Assembly (NCBI RefSeq): GCF_003755185.1
Contig: NZ_RKIC01000010.1
Coordinates: forward strand, 124,001 to 188,000
DNA from: Frigoribacterium sp. PhB24
GTDB taxonomy: Bacteria; Actinomycetota; Actinomycetes; Actinomycetales; Microbacteriaceae
Direction of reading: 5' to 3'
DNA: 64,000 nt
Of the stretch, positions 24,511 through 33,743 are shown one piece after another; positions within the stretch are counted from its first letter, which is position 1, and each line of letters opens with the position of its first letter. The notes below the pieces were generated by a model. The model was not told the DNA's origin. It ran no database searches and saw nothing but the letters and a program-made list of their open reading frames with translations. Both the position numbers and the translations under genes were made by a program.

Positions 24511-25733
24511 CAGCGCACCTCGCCGGCCCACCACGTCGTGTAGGCGTCGGCGACCTCGTCGAGACCGGGCAGGGTGCGGGCGTCGTCGTCGAGCCAGGTC
24601 GACGCGGGGTCGGCCAGGGCCGTCGCGATGGCCGCCGCCAGCCCGCCCTCGGGGTAGAGCGTGAGCGTGCCGGGTCGCAGCGCCGCCATCTCGCGGGAGT
24701 ACCTCGTGTCGGGCACGAGCGGGCGTCGTCCGGCGGCGATCCAGGTCGCGATCGACCCGGACGCCGACACGTGTTGGTGGGCTGCCACGGGCACCGACGC
24801 GCGTCGGGCCCGGTCGAGCAGCGTCGCGTCGTCGAGGTAGCCCGTCGCGCCGAACGGCACGCCGAGCCCGGCGGCCTCGTCGACGAGCTGCCGCAGTTCG
24901 GCTTCGTGACCCGAGGAGGCGCGACCCAGGGCCACGACGCCCGTCGCGTCCGCGCGCGGTCGCGTCGCCCCGCTGCCGTCCCGGGCGTCGTCGGCGTCGG
25001 GTCGCGCGGCCGCGAGTCCGGCCACGGCCGCCACGACCTCGGCGTGCCCCTTGCCCGGGTAGAAGAACCCGATGACCGCCACGTCGCCGTCCGGCTCGGG
25101 GCGTCCGGTCGGCAGCGGGTGGCGGTCGACGGGCAGGGGGATCACGGCGACCGGGCCGTCGAAGGCGACCCACTCGCGCAGCAGGGCACGCTCGTGCTCG
25201 CTGTTGACGACGACACCGCGGGCGGCGGCGACCACGCGACCGTAGGCCTCGCCGCGCCTTCGCAGGTTGCGCTCGCCGTCCGAGGGTTGGGGCAGGTCGT
25301 GGAGGGTGACGGTGAGCGCCGTCGTATCGGCCAGGTGCTCGACGACGTCGGCCGCGGCCGACGGTGACGGGCCCCAGAGCCGGTCGGTGAACTGCAGGTG
25401 TGCCCGGGGCACGCTGACGTCGTCGGGGTCGGCACCGAGGCTCGGGCCGGGGCCCTGGTCGGGACCCGCCGCGTCGTCCGGAACGTCGAGCAGGTCGGCG
25501 ACGTCGAGCAGGTCGGCGACGTCGAGCGCGAGGTGCCGCCCGGTGCGGGCCTCGACCGTCGCCGCGATCTGGGCCGCGTAGGTCGCGACGCCGTGCTGCG
25601 GGTCGTGGTGCGTGACGACGACCGGCAGCTCGCCGAGGGCGGCCGTCGCGGCCGCTCCGCCCGCCGCGGCCGAGCGGGCCGCGTCGCGTGTCGTCGCCCC
25701 GGGGGCCGTGGCGTCGACCGCCGCTCCGCTCAC
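24507..25733 (-). CDS. Glycosyltransferase, GT-B fold (GT4-like)
   Basis: 408 residues, GTG at 25731-25733 overlapping the TGA of the WcbI-like gene. The N-terminal Rossmann half shows VVVTHHDPQHGVATYAAQIA (GxxxY turn) and FVVNSEHER-type VVVNSEHERALL; the C-terminal half shows VAVIGFFYPGKGHAEVV (PxKG-like donor loop) and TLLDRARRASVPVAAHQH. An Asp/Leu duplication (DVADLLDVADLLDV) sits near 75-90. Probably uses a nucleotide-sugar. It ends in a GTGA overlap with the GT2 gene. Confidence 0.8.
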   Translation of the reverse strand: MSGAAVDATAPGATTRDAARSAAAGGAAATAALGELPVVVTHHDPQHGVATYAAQIAATVEARTGRHLALDVADLLDVADLLDVPDDAAGPDQGPGPSLGADPDDVSVPRAHLQFTDRLWGPSPSAAADVVEHLADTTALTVTLHDLPQPSDGERNLRRRGEAYGRVVAAARGVVVNSEHERALLREWVAFDGPVAVIPLPVDRHPLPTGRPEPDGDVAVIGFFYPGKGHAEVVAAVAGLAAARPDADDARDGSGATRPRADATGVVALGRASSGHEAELRQLVDEAAGLGVPFGATGYLDDATLLDRARRASVPVAAHQHVSASGSIATWIAAGRRPLVPDTRYSREMAALRPGTLTLYPEGGLAAAIATALADPASTWLDDDARTLPGLDEVADAYTTWWAGEVRW

Positions 25734-26677
25734 GCCGCACCCCACAGGGCGAACGTGTCGGCGTGCCGGGTCATCGCCGCCTCGACGGCGTCCGGGTGCT
25801 CGGCGTACCAGGCGAGGTGCGCACGACGGACCTCGTCGACGTCGACGCGCTCGCCGCCGACGACCCAGTGGTCGGTCGACTGGTCGTCGAGGCCCCACGC
25901 GTCGATCACGGCCTGCTCGCGCGGAGCGTGCACGCTCGACAGCACCGGTCGGCCCGGGTCGACGACGTGCTCGGGGAGGCCGGCCCGCTCGCGGACGCGC
26001 GACGCGAGGGCCGTCCAGACGGGGTTGCCGGGGTGGTTCAGGGTGCGCATCTGGTCGAAGCGCGGAGTGCCCGACCCGTCCGCGCCCGTCCCGACGTCGA
26101 ACAGGTCGGAGGCGACGACGGTGTCGTGCGCGACCTCGCGCCTCCGCAACTCGGCCAGAGAGAGCTCGGCGACCGATCGCACGACGGCGGGCGTCAGGGC
26201 GTCGGTCGCGAGGGGGCGTCCGGCGGCCTCGGCGATCAGTCGGACGTCGTGGTACTCGACCACGGGCGGCACGAGCGAGGCGTCGCTCGGCGGCCGGACG
26301 ATGACGTGCGCGGGGTAGAGGCCCGCGAATCGGACGACGGGCACCCGGACGACCCGCGCCTCCCGGGGCAGCATCGCGGCGAGCTGCGACGTGCCGAGCG
26401 GCAGGTCGTGGTAGTCGTCGCGCACCGGCTGCGAGACGAGCAGCCCGGCCCGGCCGAGCCACCGTTCGAGCTGCGGCAGGTCGGTGGCCGTGAGTTCGTG
26501 CACCGGAGGCATCCGCACGGTCGTGAGACCTGCGCCGTCGAGGAAGATCCGCAGCGACTCGGCCTGGCAGTTGCCCACCACGAGGGCGATCGTCCCGTCG
26601 TCCTCCGGCTCGCTCAGGCCGGAGAAGACGCCGTAGTGACGGGTGCGGCCGTCGGGTTCGGTTCGCTGTTCGGACAT
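25730..26677 (-). CDS. WcbI-family polysaccharide biosynthesis protein
   Basis: 315 residues. IALVVGNCQAESLRIFL near residue 30 is the WcbI signature; the family occurs in capsule loci and is annotated as a putative acetyltransferase with an SGNH-related fold. PPVHELTATDLPQLERWL and LLVSQPVRDDYHDLPLG fit the same family. First gene of the leftward operon, ATG at 26675-26677 with GGAGGGAACC upstream. Biochemistry is not firmly known; modification of the glycan made by the adjacent transferases is likely. Confidence 0.8.
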   Translation of the reverse strand: MSEQRTEPDGRTRHYGVFSGLSEPEDDGTIALVVGNCQAESLRIFLDGAGLTTVRMPPVHELTATDLPQLERWLGRAGLLVSQPVRDDYHDLPLGTSQLAAMLPREARVVRVPVVRFAGLYPAHVIVRPPSDASLVPPVVEYHDVRLIAEAAGRPLATDALTPAVVRSVAELSLAELRRREVAHDTVVASDLFDVGTGADGSGTPRFDQMRTLNHPGNPVWTALASRVRERAGLPEHVVDPGRPVLSSVHAPREQAVIDAWGLDDQSTDHWVVGGERVDVDEVRRAHLAWYAEHPDAVEAAMTRHADTFALWGAA

Positions 26678-26889
26678 GGTTCCCTCCGGCCCGGACTCGG
26701 AACGGACAAAGGGGGTCGCGCGGGCCTATGTTGAGTCAACAGCGACTTCCCCGGTCGCGTCATCCTTTCCCGCCGCCAGCCCCGGCACATCTCGCCCGCA
26801 TCGTCGCGGGTGCTCGTCGTCCCACCGGTCCAGGCCTCGCGCGCCCGACCGGCCGCGGCGGGCGACCTGATCACGCCGAGGAGGCTCCG

Positions 26890-28113
26890 ATGACCCACGA
26901 CGCCCCGACGTCTCCGGCCCTCGCACCCGCCGGGCCGGCCGTCGACGCCCCGCCCCGCGTCGACCCGATCCGCGTCGCGTCCGTCCCGGCCGGCCACCCG
27001 TACGTCCGCTCGTTGCTCGACCCCCTCGACCGCACCGGTCGCGTCGTGCACCTCGCCGACCCGCTGCCCGACCCTGCCGAGCCGACGCGCTGGTGGCCCC
27101 CGGTCGTGCTCGACGCCGCCTGGCTGCGCGCGCACGTCGACGAGGTCGACCTGCTGCACGTGCACTTCGGCACGGAGTCGTACCCGACCGAGCACCTCGT
27201 GGCCGTCGTCGAGGCCCTCCACGACCTGCGCCTCCCGCTCGTCCACACGGTCCACGACCTCACGAACCCCCAGCTCGTCGACCAGGCACCCCACCTCGAG
27301 CACCTCGACGTGCTGATCCCGGCCGCCGACGAGCTGATCACCCTGACCGACGCGGCCGCCGACGAGGTCGAGACCCGGTGGGGTCGCCGCCCGACCGTCA
27401 TCGCGCACCCCGCCATCGCCGACGTCGACGCCGAGCTGCCCGTCGGCACGCCGGGCGACACGGTCGTCGTCGGGGTCCACCTCCGCGACCTGCGACCGAA
27501 CGTCGCCGGAGTCGAGACCGTGCGCACCCTGCTCGCCGCGGTCGACGCCCTGCGCGCCGCGGGTGCCGCCGTGGAGGCGCGGGTCGACCTGAACGAGCGG
27601 GTGCGCGACCCCGAGCAGGCGGCGCGCATCCGCGAACTCGTCCGTGCCGCCGGCCCGTCCGCGACCCTGGCCGAGCACCCCCGACTGAGCGACGCCGACC
27701 TCGAGCGCTCGCTCGCCGAGCTGGACGTCTCGGTGTTGCCCTACCGCCACGGCACGCACTCGGGGTGGGTCGAGCTGTGCTGGGACCTCGCCGTGCCGGT
27801 CGCCGCGCCGCGCGTCGGCCACGCCGCCGCGCAACACCCCGACGCCGCGTCGACGGCGTCGTTCGACCTCGACGACCCCGCGTCGCTCGCTGCGGCCCTG
27901 ATCGCCCTCGTCAGCCCGCACGCGGCCGACGAGACCGCCGACGCCCACGACGACCCGGCGCGCGTTCCGGCCTCGCGGCGTGGCAGCCCGCAGCGCACAA
28001 CGCTGCAGCGTCAGCGTCGGTCCCTGCGCCGACGGCAGCGCCGCGACGTGGCCGCCGCGCACCTCGCCGTGTACGAGCGGGCCCTCGCGACGGTCGCGGC
28101 GGTGACGGCGTGA
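26890..28113 (+). CDS. Glycosyltransferase, GT-B fold
   Basis: 407 residues, ATG with GAGGAGG eight bases upstream; first gene of the rightward operon. DLLHVHFGTESYPTEHLVAV and LVHTVHDLTNPQ resemble the acceptor half of GT4 enzymes, and LAELDVSVLPYRHGTHSGWVELCWDLAVPVAAPRVG resembles the donor half, where the usual E-x7-E is reduced to one Glu in GWVELCWD. The last 60 residues are an Arg-rich tail. The 212 bases upstream are shared with the divergent operon, with a GTTGAGTCAAC palindrome at about 26731. Confidence 0.78.
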   Translation: MTHDAPTSPALAPAGPAVDAPPRVDPIRVASVPAGHPYVRSLLDPLDRTGRVVHLADPLPDPAEPTRWWPPVVLDAAWLRAHVDEVDLLHVHFGTESYPTEHLVAVVEALHDLRLPLVHTVHDLTNPQLVDQAPHLEHLDVLIPAADELITLTDAAADEVETRWGRRPTVIAHPAIADVDAELPVGTPGDTVVVGVHLRDLRPNVAGVETVRTLLAAVDALRAAGAAVEARVDLNERVRDPEQAARIRELVRAAGPSATLAEHPRLSDADLERSLAELDVSVLPYRHGTHSGWVELCWDLAVPVAAPRVGHAAAQHPDAASTASFDLDDPASLAAALIALVSPHAADETADAHDDPARVPASRRGSPQRTTLQRQRRSLRRRQRRDVAAAHLAVYERALATVAAVTA

Positions 28114-29357
28114 CCCGCGCCTCCCGGCCCCTGCGCATCGTCGTGGTGGCGCCTCTGCGGTACCCGATCCGTGAGCCGTTCGCCGGTGGCCTCGAGTCAT
28201 CCGTGCACCATCAGGTGCGCACGCTGCGCGAACGCGGTCACCGCGTCTCGCTGATCGCGACCGAGGGCTCGGACCACCTCGACCAGAGCCCGCCGCAGTT
28301 CGTGCTGCCCGCCGTCGTCTTCGACGACCCGGCCGAGGCGACCGACACCACCTACCCCGCCGGCTATCTCGAGCGCGCGCTGCCGGCCCTCGAACGAGCC
28401 CTACGGTTCGTCGCCGACCACGCGGACGACTACGACCTCGTCGACAACCACAGCCTGCACGGCGTCCCGCTCGCGTGGGCCGATCGCATCGGCGTCCCGA
28501 TGGTCAGCACCCTGCACACGCCGACGCTGCCCGACATGCTCGCCGCGCACCGCTCGTCGAACGGGCCGCGCAGCCGCTTCGTCGCCGTCAGCGGTCACAC
28601 CGCGGCCGCCTGGGCGGCCGAGGGCGTCGAGGCCACCGTGCTGCCGAACGGCGTCGACACCGAACGTTGGGGCCTCGGCCCGGGGGGCGACGACCTCGTC
28701 TGGTCCGGCCGCATCGTCCCCGAGAAGGGATTGCACCTGGCCCTCGAGGTCGCCCGTCGGGCCGGTCGTCGCCTCGTCGTCGCCGGCCGCATCGGTGACG
28801 TCGACTACTTCGAGACCGAGGTCGCCCCGCACCTCGGCGTCACCGCCCACTACGTCGGCGAACTGCGCCAGCCCGAGCTCGCCGCGCTCGTCGGCCACAG
28901 CGGCTGCGCCCTCGTCACGCCCGTGTGGGAGGAACCCTTCGGCCTCGTGATCGCGGAGGCGCTGGTCACCGGCACGCCGGTCGTCTCGTTCGCCGTCGGG
29001 GGAGTCCCCGAGGTCGTGGCGGGTTCGGTCGGGGCGGCCCTGGTCCCCGCCGGCGACCTCGACGGCATGGCCCGCGCGGCGGACGATCTGCTCCGCCGCG
29101 TCGGGACGGACGCCGGCGCGCGCCACACGGTGCGGGAGGACGCCGTCGACCGGTTCTCGCTGCGGGCCCGGGCCGCCGTGCTCGAGCGGTCCTACGCCGA
29201 GGTCGTTGCCTCCGGCGCCCGCGCGGCGGGCGCCCCCGTGGTCTCCGCGGCCGAGGCGATCGTCGTGGGTGGCCGGCACCGCGCCTCCTCGTCCCTCGCG
29301 GGCGGTCTGTCCGCCGTGCGCCCGGCCGGTACCGGACGACGGGTGGTGAGGGCGTGA
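28110..29357 (+). CDS. Glycosyltransferase family 4
   Basis: 415 residues from GTG at 28110 (GTGA overlap). A textbook GT4: VVVAPLRYPIREPFAGGLES at the N-terminus, VSTLHTPTLPDM, VLPNGVDTERW, GRIVPEKGLHLALE donor loop, and TPVWEEPFGLVIAEALVTGTPVV with the E-x7-E motif. Retaining transfer from a nucleotide-sugar, probably at the inner face of the membrane. The C-terminal 50 residues are low-complexity. Second gene of four coupled by 4-base overlaps. Confidence 0.92.
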   Translation: MTRASRPLRIVVVAPLRYPIREPFAGGLESSVHHQVRTLRERGHRVSLIATEGSDHLDQSPPQFVLPAVVFDDPAEATDTTYPAGYLERALPALERALRFVADHADDYDLVDNHSLHGVPLAWADRIGVPMVSTLHTPTLPDMLAAHRSSNGPRSRFVAVSGHTAAAWAAEGVEATVLPNGVDTERWGLGPGGDDLVWSGRIVPEKGLHLALEVARRAGRRLVVAGRIGDVDYFETEVAPHLGVTAHYVGELRQPELAALVGHSGCALVTPVWEEPFGLVIAEALVTGTPVVSFAVGGVPEVVAGSVGAALVPAGDLDGMARAADDLLRRVGTDAGARHTVREDAVDRFSLRARAAVLERSYAEVVASGARAAGAPVVSAAEAIVVGGRHRASSSLAGGLSAVRPAGTGRRVVRA

Positions 29358-30484
29358 GCTCGTCGGCCGCACGTCCGCTCGTCGGCTGGTACGTACACCA
29401 CCACGGTGCCGGGCACCGCACCCGCTTCTCGGCCGTCCGGCCCCACCTCGACGCCGACGTCGTCGTGTTCAGCTCGCTCGCCGCCCCCACCGACCTGCCG
29501 CCCGACACGACCTGGGTCGAACTCGAGCGCGACGACGCGCCGACCACGGGCGCCGACGGCGTGGTCCGCCACCCGGCCGACGCGTCGCCGACCGCGGGCG
29601 GCCTGTTGCACTGGGCTCCCGTCGGTCACCCCGGCCACACCGCGCGACTCGGACGGATCGCCGCGACGATCGCCGGTGCCGCCGCCGGCGGCCGCCCCGT
29701 CGACGCGATGGTCGTCGACGTGTCGGTCGAGGTGACGCTCTTCGTGCGGCTGCTCGGGGTCGAGGTCGTCGTGGTGTCGCAGCCCGGCGACCGCACGGAC
29801 CAGCCCCACCGGCTCGCGTACGACGCCGCGTCGCGCGTCATCGCGCCCTGGCCCGCAGGGACCCACGACTCGTCGGCCCTCGACCGGGTCGCCGACACCG
29901 TGCGCTGGGTCGGCGGCATCTCGCGGCAGGACGGGCGACGGGCGTCGGCACCCGGCCACGTCACCGTGCCCGGCAGTGTGCTCTTCGTCGGTGGCGCGGG
30001 CGGCAGCGACCACGACGACCTCTCGGCCTCGGTCGCCCGCGCGGCCCGGGCCACGCCCGGCACCACCTGGTCGGCCCTCGGGCTCGACACGTGGGTCGAC
30101 GACCCGTGGGGCGCGATGGCCGCGGCCGAGGTGGTCGTGACCTGGGCCGGACAGAACACCGTCGCCGACCTCGCGGCCCTCGGCGCGCGTGCCGTCGTCG
30201 TGCCGCAGAGCCGACCCTTCGACGAGCAGCTCACCACCGCCCGCGCCCTCGACCGCGCCGGACTCGCCGTCGTGGCGTCGTCCTGGCCCGCCGACGACGA
30301 GTGGCCCGCAGTGATCGAGCGGGCACGAGCCCTCCGACCCGACTGGTCCGCGTGGCAGGTCGAGGGCGCCGCGGCTCGCGCCGCGGCCGTCGTCGCCGAG
30401 GTGGCCGGTCGTGGCACGCACGCCGTCGGCCCCGCACGCGCCACCGTCGCCGTCCACGACGACCTGGCCGGAGCGTTCTCGTGA
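29354..30484 (+). CDS. Glycosyltransferase, MurG/GT28-like
   Basis: 376 residues from GTG at 29354 (GTGA). It opens GWYVHHHGAGHRTRFSAV, the GxGH loop of MurG/MGDG-synthase-like enzymes, and has VLFVGGAGGSDHDDL, then AEVVVTWAGQNTVADLAALGARAVVVPQSRPFDEQL, a clear GT28 C-terminal donor site with the conserved GxxT and P-x6-EQ features. Likely transfers a UDP-sugar to a lipid or glycan acceptor. Third gene of the rightward operon. Confidence 0.85.
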   Translation: MSSSAARPLVGWYVHHHGAGHRTRFSAVRPHLDADVVVFSSLAAPTDLPPDTTWVELERDDAPTTGADGVVRHPADASPTAGGLLHWAPVGHPGHTARLGRIAATIAGAAAGGRPVDAMVVDVSVEVTLFVRLLGVEVVVVSQPGDRTDQPHRLAYDAASRVIAPWPAGTHDSSALDRVADTVRWVGGISRQDGRRASAPGHVTVPGSVLFVGGAGGSDHDDLSASVARAARATPGTTWSALGLDTWVDDPWGAMAAAEVVVTWAGQNTVADLAALGARAVVVPQSRPFDEQLTTARALDRAGLAVVASSWPADDEWPAVIERARALRPDWSAWQVEGAAARAAAVVAEVAGRGTHAVGPARATVAVHDDLAGAFS

Positions 30485-31317
30485 CCGTCGTCGTCGTGAC
30501 CCTCGCGTCCGCCACCCGCATGAAGCACGTCGCGAACCAGTTGCGGTTCGTCCGGCAGGTCGCGCCCGACGCCGGGCACGTGGTCGTCTGGCTCGACGAG
30601 ACCCCCGCCCCCGACGTGCCCGCCCTGGCGGGCGTGACGACCCTGCACGTGCCGCCCGGGCCCGACGGGTTGCGCCTCGCCGCCGGTCGCAACCGCGGAG
30701 CCGACGCCGCCCTCGGCCACGGTGCGACCCTGCTCGTGTTCCTCGACGCGGACTGCGTCCCGGGGCCCGACCTCTTCCGGTTCTACGAGCAGGCGGCCCT
30801 CGACCACCCGGGAGCGCTGCTGAGCGGGCCCGTCACCTACCTGCCCGAGGGGTTCGTGCTGGGCGCGGGCGAGGGTCTCGTCGACGCGACCGCTCCGCAC
30901 GCAGCGCGACCCGCGCCTCCTGCGGGCTCGACGCTCGCCGCCGAGGCCGCGGACTACCCGCTGTTCTGGTCGCTCTCGTTCGCCGTGACGCCCGCGACCT
31001 GGGCCCGGCTCGGCGGTTTCGACGAACGCTACGAGGGATACGGCGGCGAGGACACGGACTTCGCCTTCACCGCTCGATCGCTCGACGTGCCGCTCGTCTG
31101 GGTCGGCGGTGCCCACGCGTACCACCAGTACCACGCCACCTCGTCGCCGCCGTGGCGTCACCTGGGCGACGTCGTCCGCAACGGCGGGCTGTTCGCCGAG
31201 CGGTGGGGCGAGTGGCCGATGGGAGGCTGGCTCGACGCGTTCGAGCGGGCCGGCGCGGTGCGGCGCACGGCCGACGGTGGCTGGACGCTCGTCGAGGGCG
31301 CGGCCGTCCCGAGCTGA
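30481..31317 (+). CDS. Family 2 glycosyltransferase
   Basis: 278 residues from GTG at 30481 (GTGA). GT-A fold: VVVVTLASATRMKHVANQL, LAAGRNRGADAALGHGATLLVFLDADCVPGPDL (DxD), and GGFDERYEGYGGEDTDFAFTARSLDVPLVWV with the catalytic ED, similar to GT27/GT7-type chain-extending enzymes. An insert of about 25 Ala/Pro residues (with one CGCGCCTCCT motif) lies before the acceptor site. Last gene of the rightward operon. Confidence 0.88.
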   Translation: MTVVVVTLASATRMKHVANQLRFVRQVAPDAGHVVVWLDETPAPDVPALAGVTTLHVPPGPDGLRLAAGRNRGADAALGHGATLLVFLDADCVPGPDLFRFYEQAALDHPGALLSGPVTYLPEGFVLGAGEGLVDATAPHAARPAPPAGSTLAAEAADYPLFWSLSFAVTPATWARLGGFDERYEGYGGEDTDFAFTARSLDVPLVWVGGAHAYHQYHATSSPPWRHLGDVVRNGGLFAERWGEWPMGGWLDAFERAGAVRRTADGGWTLVEGAAVPS

Positions 31318-31345
31318 CCTGCCCGGGTCGGTCGGAGCCGCCGGC

Positions 31346-31630
31346 TCAGTCGAGCGCGCCCTGGTCGGACGACTTCTTGTGGGCGATGGCATCGCGTTCG
31401 GCGGCGAGCGACGCGACGGTCGCCGGGTCGAGGGCGTCGTAGTCGACGAACGGATCGGGCTGCCCCGTCTTGTCGGCGACGACCGCCGAGTACGCCGAGA
31501 CGGCGAGCCGCAGCTTGGCGGTCGCCCGCCCCGCGCGCTTGCTCGACAGCGGTTTCTCTTGCATGACCTTGCGGTGGTGGTCGAGCGCCTCGACGAGGTC
31601 GCGGTGGGCCGTCTTGAGCTTTTTCGCCAT
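31346..31630 (-). CDS. Small basic helical protein, unknown
   Basis: 94 residues. It opens with a Lys-rich helix (KKLKTAHRDLVEALDHHRK) and continues as a helical Ala-rich protein without membrane segment. The ATG at 31628-31630 lacks a good ribosome binding site; the frame extends upstream but loses protein character there. No family recognised. It converges on the glycosyltransferase operon, 28 bases away, with no obvious terminator between. Confidence 0.6.
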   Translation of the reverse strand: MAKKLKTAHRDLVEALDHHRKVMQEKPLSSKRAGRATAKLRLAVSAYSAVVADKTGQPDPFVDYDALDPATVASLAAERDAIAHKKSSDQGALD

Positions 31631-31785
31631 GTGACGATCATGCCCACCCCGGGCCGATCTGCCAACACGGTCACGGCAGCGGGGGACCACCCGGGGGACA
31701 AGCCGCCGCGGGGGAGGAGACGGGGCCCGGGTGCTTTCACAGCGGGTGGCCACACTGCCGTAACCTCCCGGGCGGACGATCAGGC

Positions 31786-32115
31786 ATGATCTCGCTGACC
31801 GGTGTCATCCGCCCCACCGACGAGGTGGCCGTGTTGCACGTCGTCGAGCAGAAGCTCCGGCGGCACTTCCCGGCGTTGAGCGCCGCGTCCGAGGTGCTCG
31901 TGCTGCAGGCCTGGGGCCTGCCCGTCCGCGTGACCGAGCAGTTGGCACGGCTGAGGCTCGACGTCGTCGTGGGCGACCGGGACGAGGCGGCGACCTTCCG
32001 CGACACGGTCGGCGCCGAGCTGCGCGGCTGGTCGGGGTCCGGCTCGCTGCGGGTCGACTGGACCGAGGACGTCCTGCCCGCCGTCGCGCCCGCCACGCTC
32101 GGCGAGACCGCCTGA
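31786..32115 (+). CDS. Small protein of unknown function
   Basis: 109 residues with a plausible mixed alpha/beta pattern (VAVLHVVEQKLRRHFPALSA, VLVLQAWGLPVRVTEQLARL). No motif recognised and no membrane segment. ATG at 31786 is 19 bases after a TAACCT -10-like box (31761-31766), and ATCAGG before the ATG is a weak ribosome binding site. Independent of its neighbours by orientation and spacing. Confidence 0.6.
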   Translation: MISLTGVIRPTDEVAVLHVVEQKLRRHFPALSAASEVLVLQAWGLPVRVTEQLARLRLDVVVGDRDEAATFRDTVGAELRGWSGSGSLRVDWTEDVLPAVAPATLGETA

Positions 32116-32227
32116 GCCGATCGGCCGGGGTCGCCGACGAGGTGACCGTCGGGCCTCTCCCGGCCCGCGCCTCCTATGCTTCCCCTCGACAGGGGCCGCC
32201 CGAGCCCCGCTCGCCGAGGGGGCGCTC

Positions 32228-33610
32228 ATGACCGACGACGGACGCGCGGAGCAGACACTCGACGGCCCTGACGGTCCGGTGGGCCGAGGAGGCGCGGTGC
32301 GTGAGGGCGGGATCGCCCGCCACGGTCGCCTCCGCCGTGGGCACCCCGTGGCGTTCGCGGCGAAGGTGACGGCGGCCGCGTTGGCGGTCGTGCTCGTCAG
32401 CACGACGTCGGTCGCGGCGATCGCCACCTGGCAGGTGCTGCAGGGCGCCGCGCCCACCGTGGACCTCGCCGGACCCGACGGGTCGACGGCGTCACCTCTG
32501 CCACGGCTGACGGCCCAGAGCGGCGAGGTGAACCTGCTGCTGATCGGCACGGACACGCGCGAGGGGCTGGGGACCGGGTTCGACGACGCGGCCAACCAGC
32601 AGGCCAGCTCGGGGGCGGGCAAGAACGACTCCACCATTCTCGTGCACATCTCCGAGGACCACACGAACCTGGCGGTCGTCAGCTTCCCGCGCGACCTGAT
32701 CGTGCCCATGCCCGCCTGCCCGAACGACGACGGGACGACGAGCCCGGCGACGTCGGGCGCGATGCTGAACACCGCGCTGGCTCGTGGCGGACCGCAGAAC
32801 GGGCTGTCGTGCGTGGCACAGACGATCGGCCGGCTGACCGGGCTGCAGATCGACTACGCCGGGTCGATCACCTTCGAGGGGGTCGTGTCGATGGCCGACG
32901 CCATCGGCGGTGTCGAGGTGTGCCTGGCGACGCCGATCCGCGACACCGAGGTGCAGCCCGCACTCGACCTGCCCGCCGGCACGCGGACGTTGTCGGGGGC
33001 GGAGGCCGGGGCGTTCCTCCGGTCGCGCTACGGGGTGGGCGACTCGAGCGACCTCGGTCGCATCAGCAACCAGCAGACGTTCCTCTCGGCGCTCGCGCGG
33101 CAGACGGTGTCGGCGGGCACGCTGACCGACCCGACCAAGGTGCTGGCGATCGCACGGGTGGCGTTCGCGAACATGACCCTGAGCGAGAGCCTGGCCGACG
33201 CGTCGACGCTCGCGAAGCTCGGGCTGGCGGTGAACACGGTCGGACTGTCGAACATGGTGTTCGTGCAGTACCCGGCGGTGGACGACCCCGCGGACCGCAA
33301 CCGTGTGCTCGTGGACGAGTCGGCCGCGGCCCTGGTGAACGACGCGCTGCAGCGGAACCTGCCGTTGACCCTCTCGGCGGGCAGTCTCGGACGGTCGGCG
33401 GTGCTCGACCCGGACGCCCAGGCGGCGGCACCCACCGGGTCGGCCGCTCCGTCGCCCGGCATGGGCGGCGAGCCGACGGGCGGGACGACCGACGCTGCTC
33501 CTGGTCAGGGAACCGCTCCCGTGCAGACGCCCGCGCCGACCGCGGCCGCCTTGCCGGACAGCGTCTCGGGCCAGTCCGCCGACCAGGTGACCTGCGCCAA
33601 GCGCGACTGA
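32228..33610 (+). CDS. LytR-CpsA-Psr (LCP) family cell-wall glycopolymer ligase
   Basis: 460 residues. N-terminal cytoplasmic region, one membrane helix (about 42-68), then an external LCP domain (about 98-310): EVNLLLIGTDTREG, NDSTILVHISEDHTNLAVVSFPRDL (conserved Asp and Arg), ITFEGVVSMADAIGGVEVCL, AFLRSRYGVGDSSDLGRISNQQ (the catalytic R-x-R/GDxxR region). LCP enzymes attach glycopolymers to peptidoglycan. The C-terminal 70 residues are Pro/Ala/Thr-rich and wall-spanning. A TATGCT -10-like box lies near 32175 beside a CGCGCCTCCT motif; GAGGGGG precedes the ATG. It may process the glycan made by the operons at 22.8-31.3 kb (inference). Confidence 0.93.
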   Translation: MTDDGRAEQTLDGPDGPVGRGGAVREGGIARHGRLRRGHPVAFAAKVTAAALAVVLVSTTSVAAIATWQVLQGAAPTVDLAGPDGSTASPLPRLTAQSGEVNLLLIGTDTREGLGTGFDDAANQQASSGAGKNDSTILVHISEDHTNLAVVSFPRDLIVPMPACPNDDGTTSPATSGAMLNTALARGGPQNGLSCVAQTIGRLTGLQIDYAGSITFEGVVSMADAIGGVEVCLATPIRDTEVQPALDLPAGTRTLSGAEAGAFLRSRYGVGDSSDLGRISNQQTFLSALARQTVSAGTLTDPTKVLAIARVAFANMTLSESLADASTLAKLGLAVNTVGLSNMVFVQYPAVDDPADRNRVLVDESAAALVNDALQRNLPLTLSAGSLGRSAVLDPDAQAAAPTGSAAPSPGMGGEPTGGTTDAAPGQGTAPVQTPAPTAAALPDSVSGQSADQVTCAKRD

Positions 33611-33743
33611 CGTCGGGGCACCGGCGCCGTCGTCCCGCGAATTCCGTCCGGGGTCGACCGGGCCATAAGATGGCGGCCGACATGTGAACTCGGACATGTC
33701 ACCTTCCGGGTGGCCTGCCGACGATTCAGGGAGGCGCCACGCG

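Noticed and set aside
22846-25740. Continuous 964-codon minus-strand frame across two glycosyltransferase genes
   Set aside because: Only the part from 24510 downward codes for a recognisable protein; the upstream part is an Arg-rich shadow of the GT-B gene in another frame.
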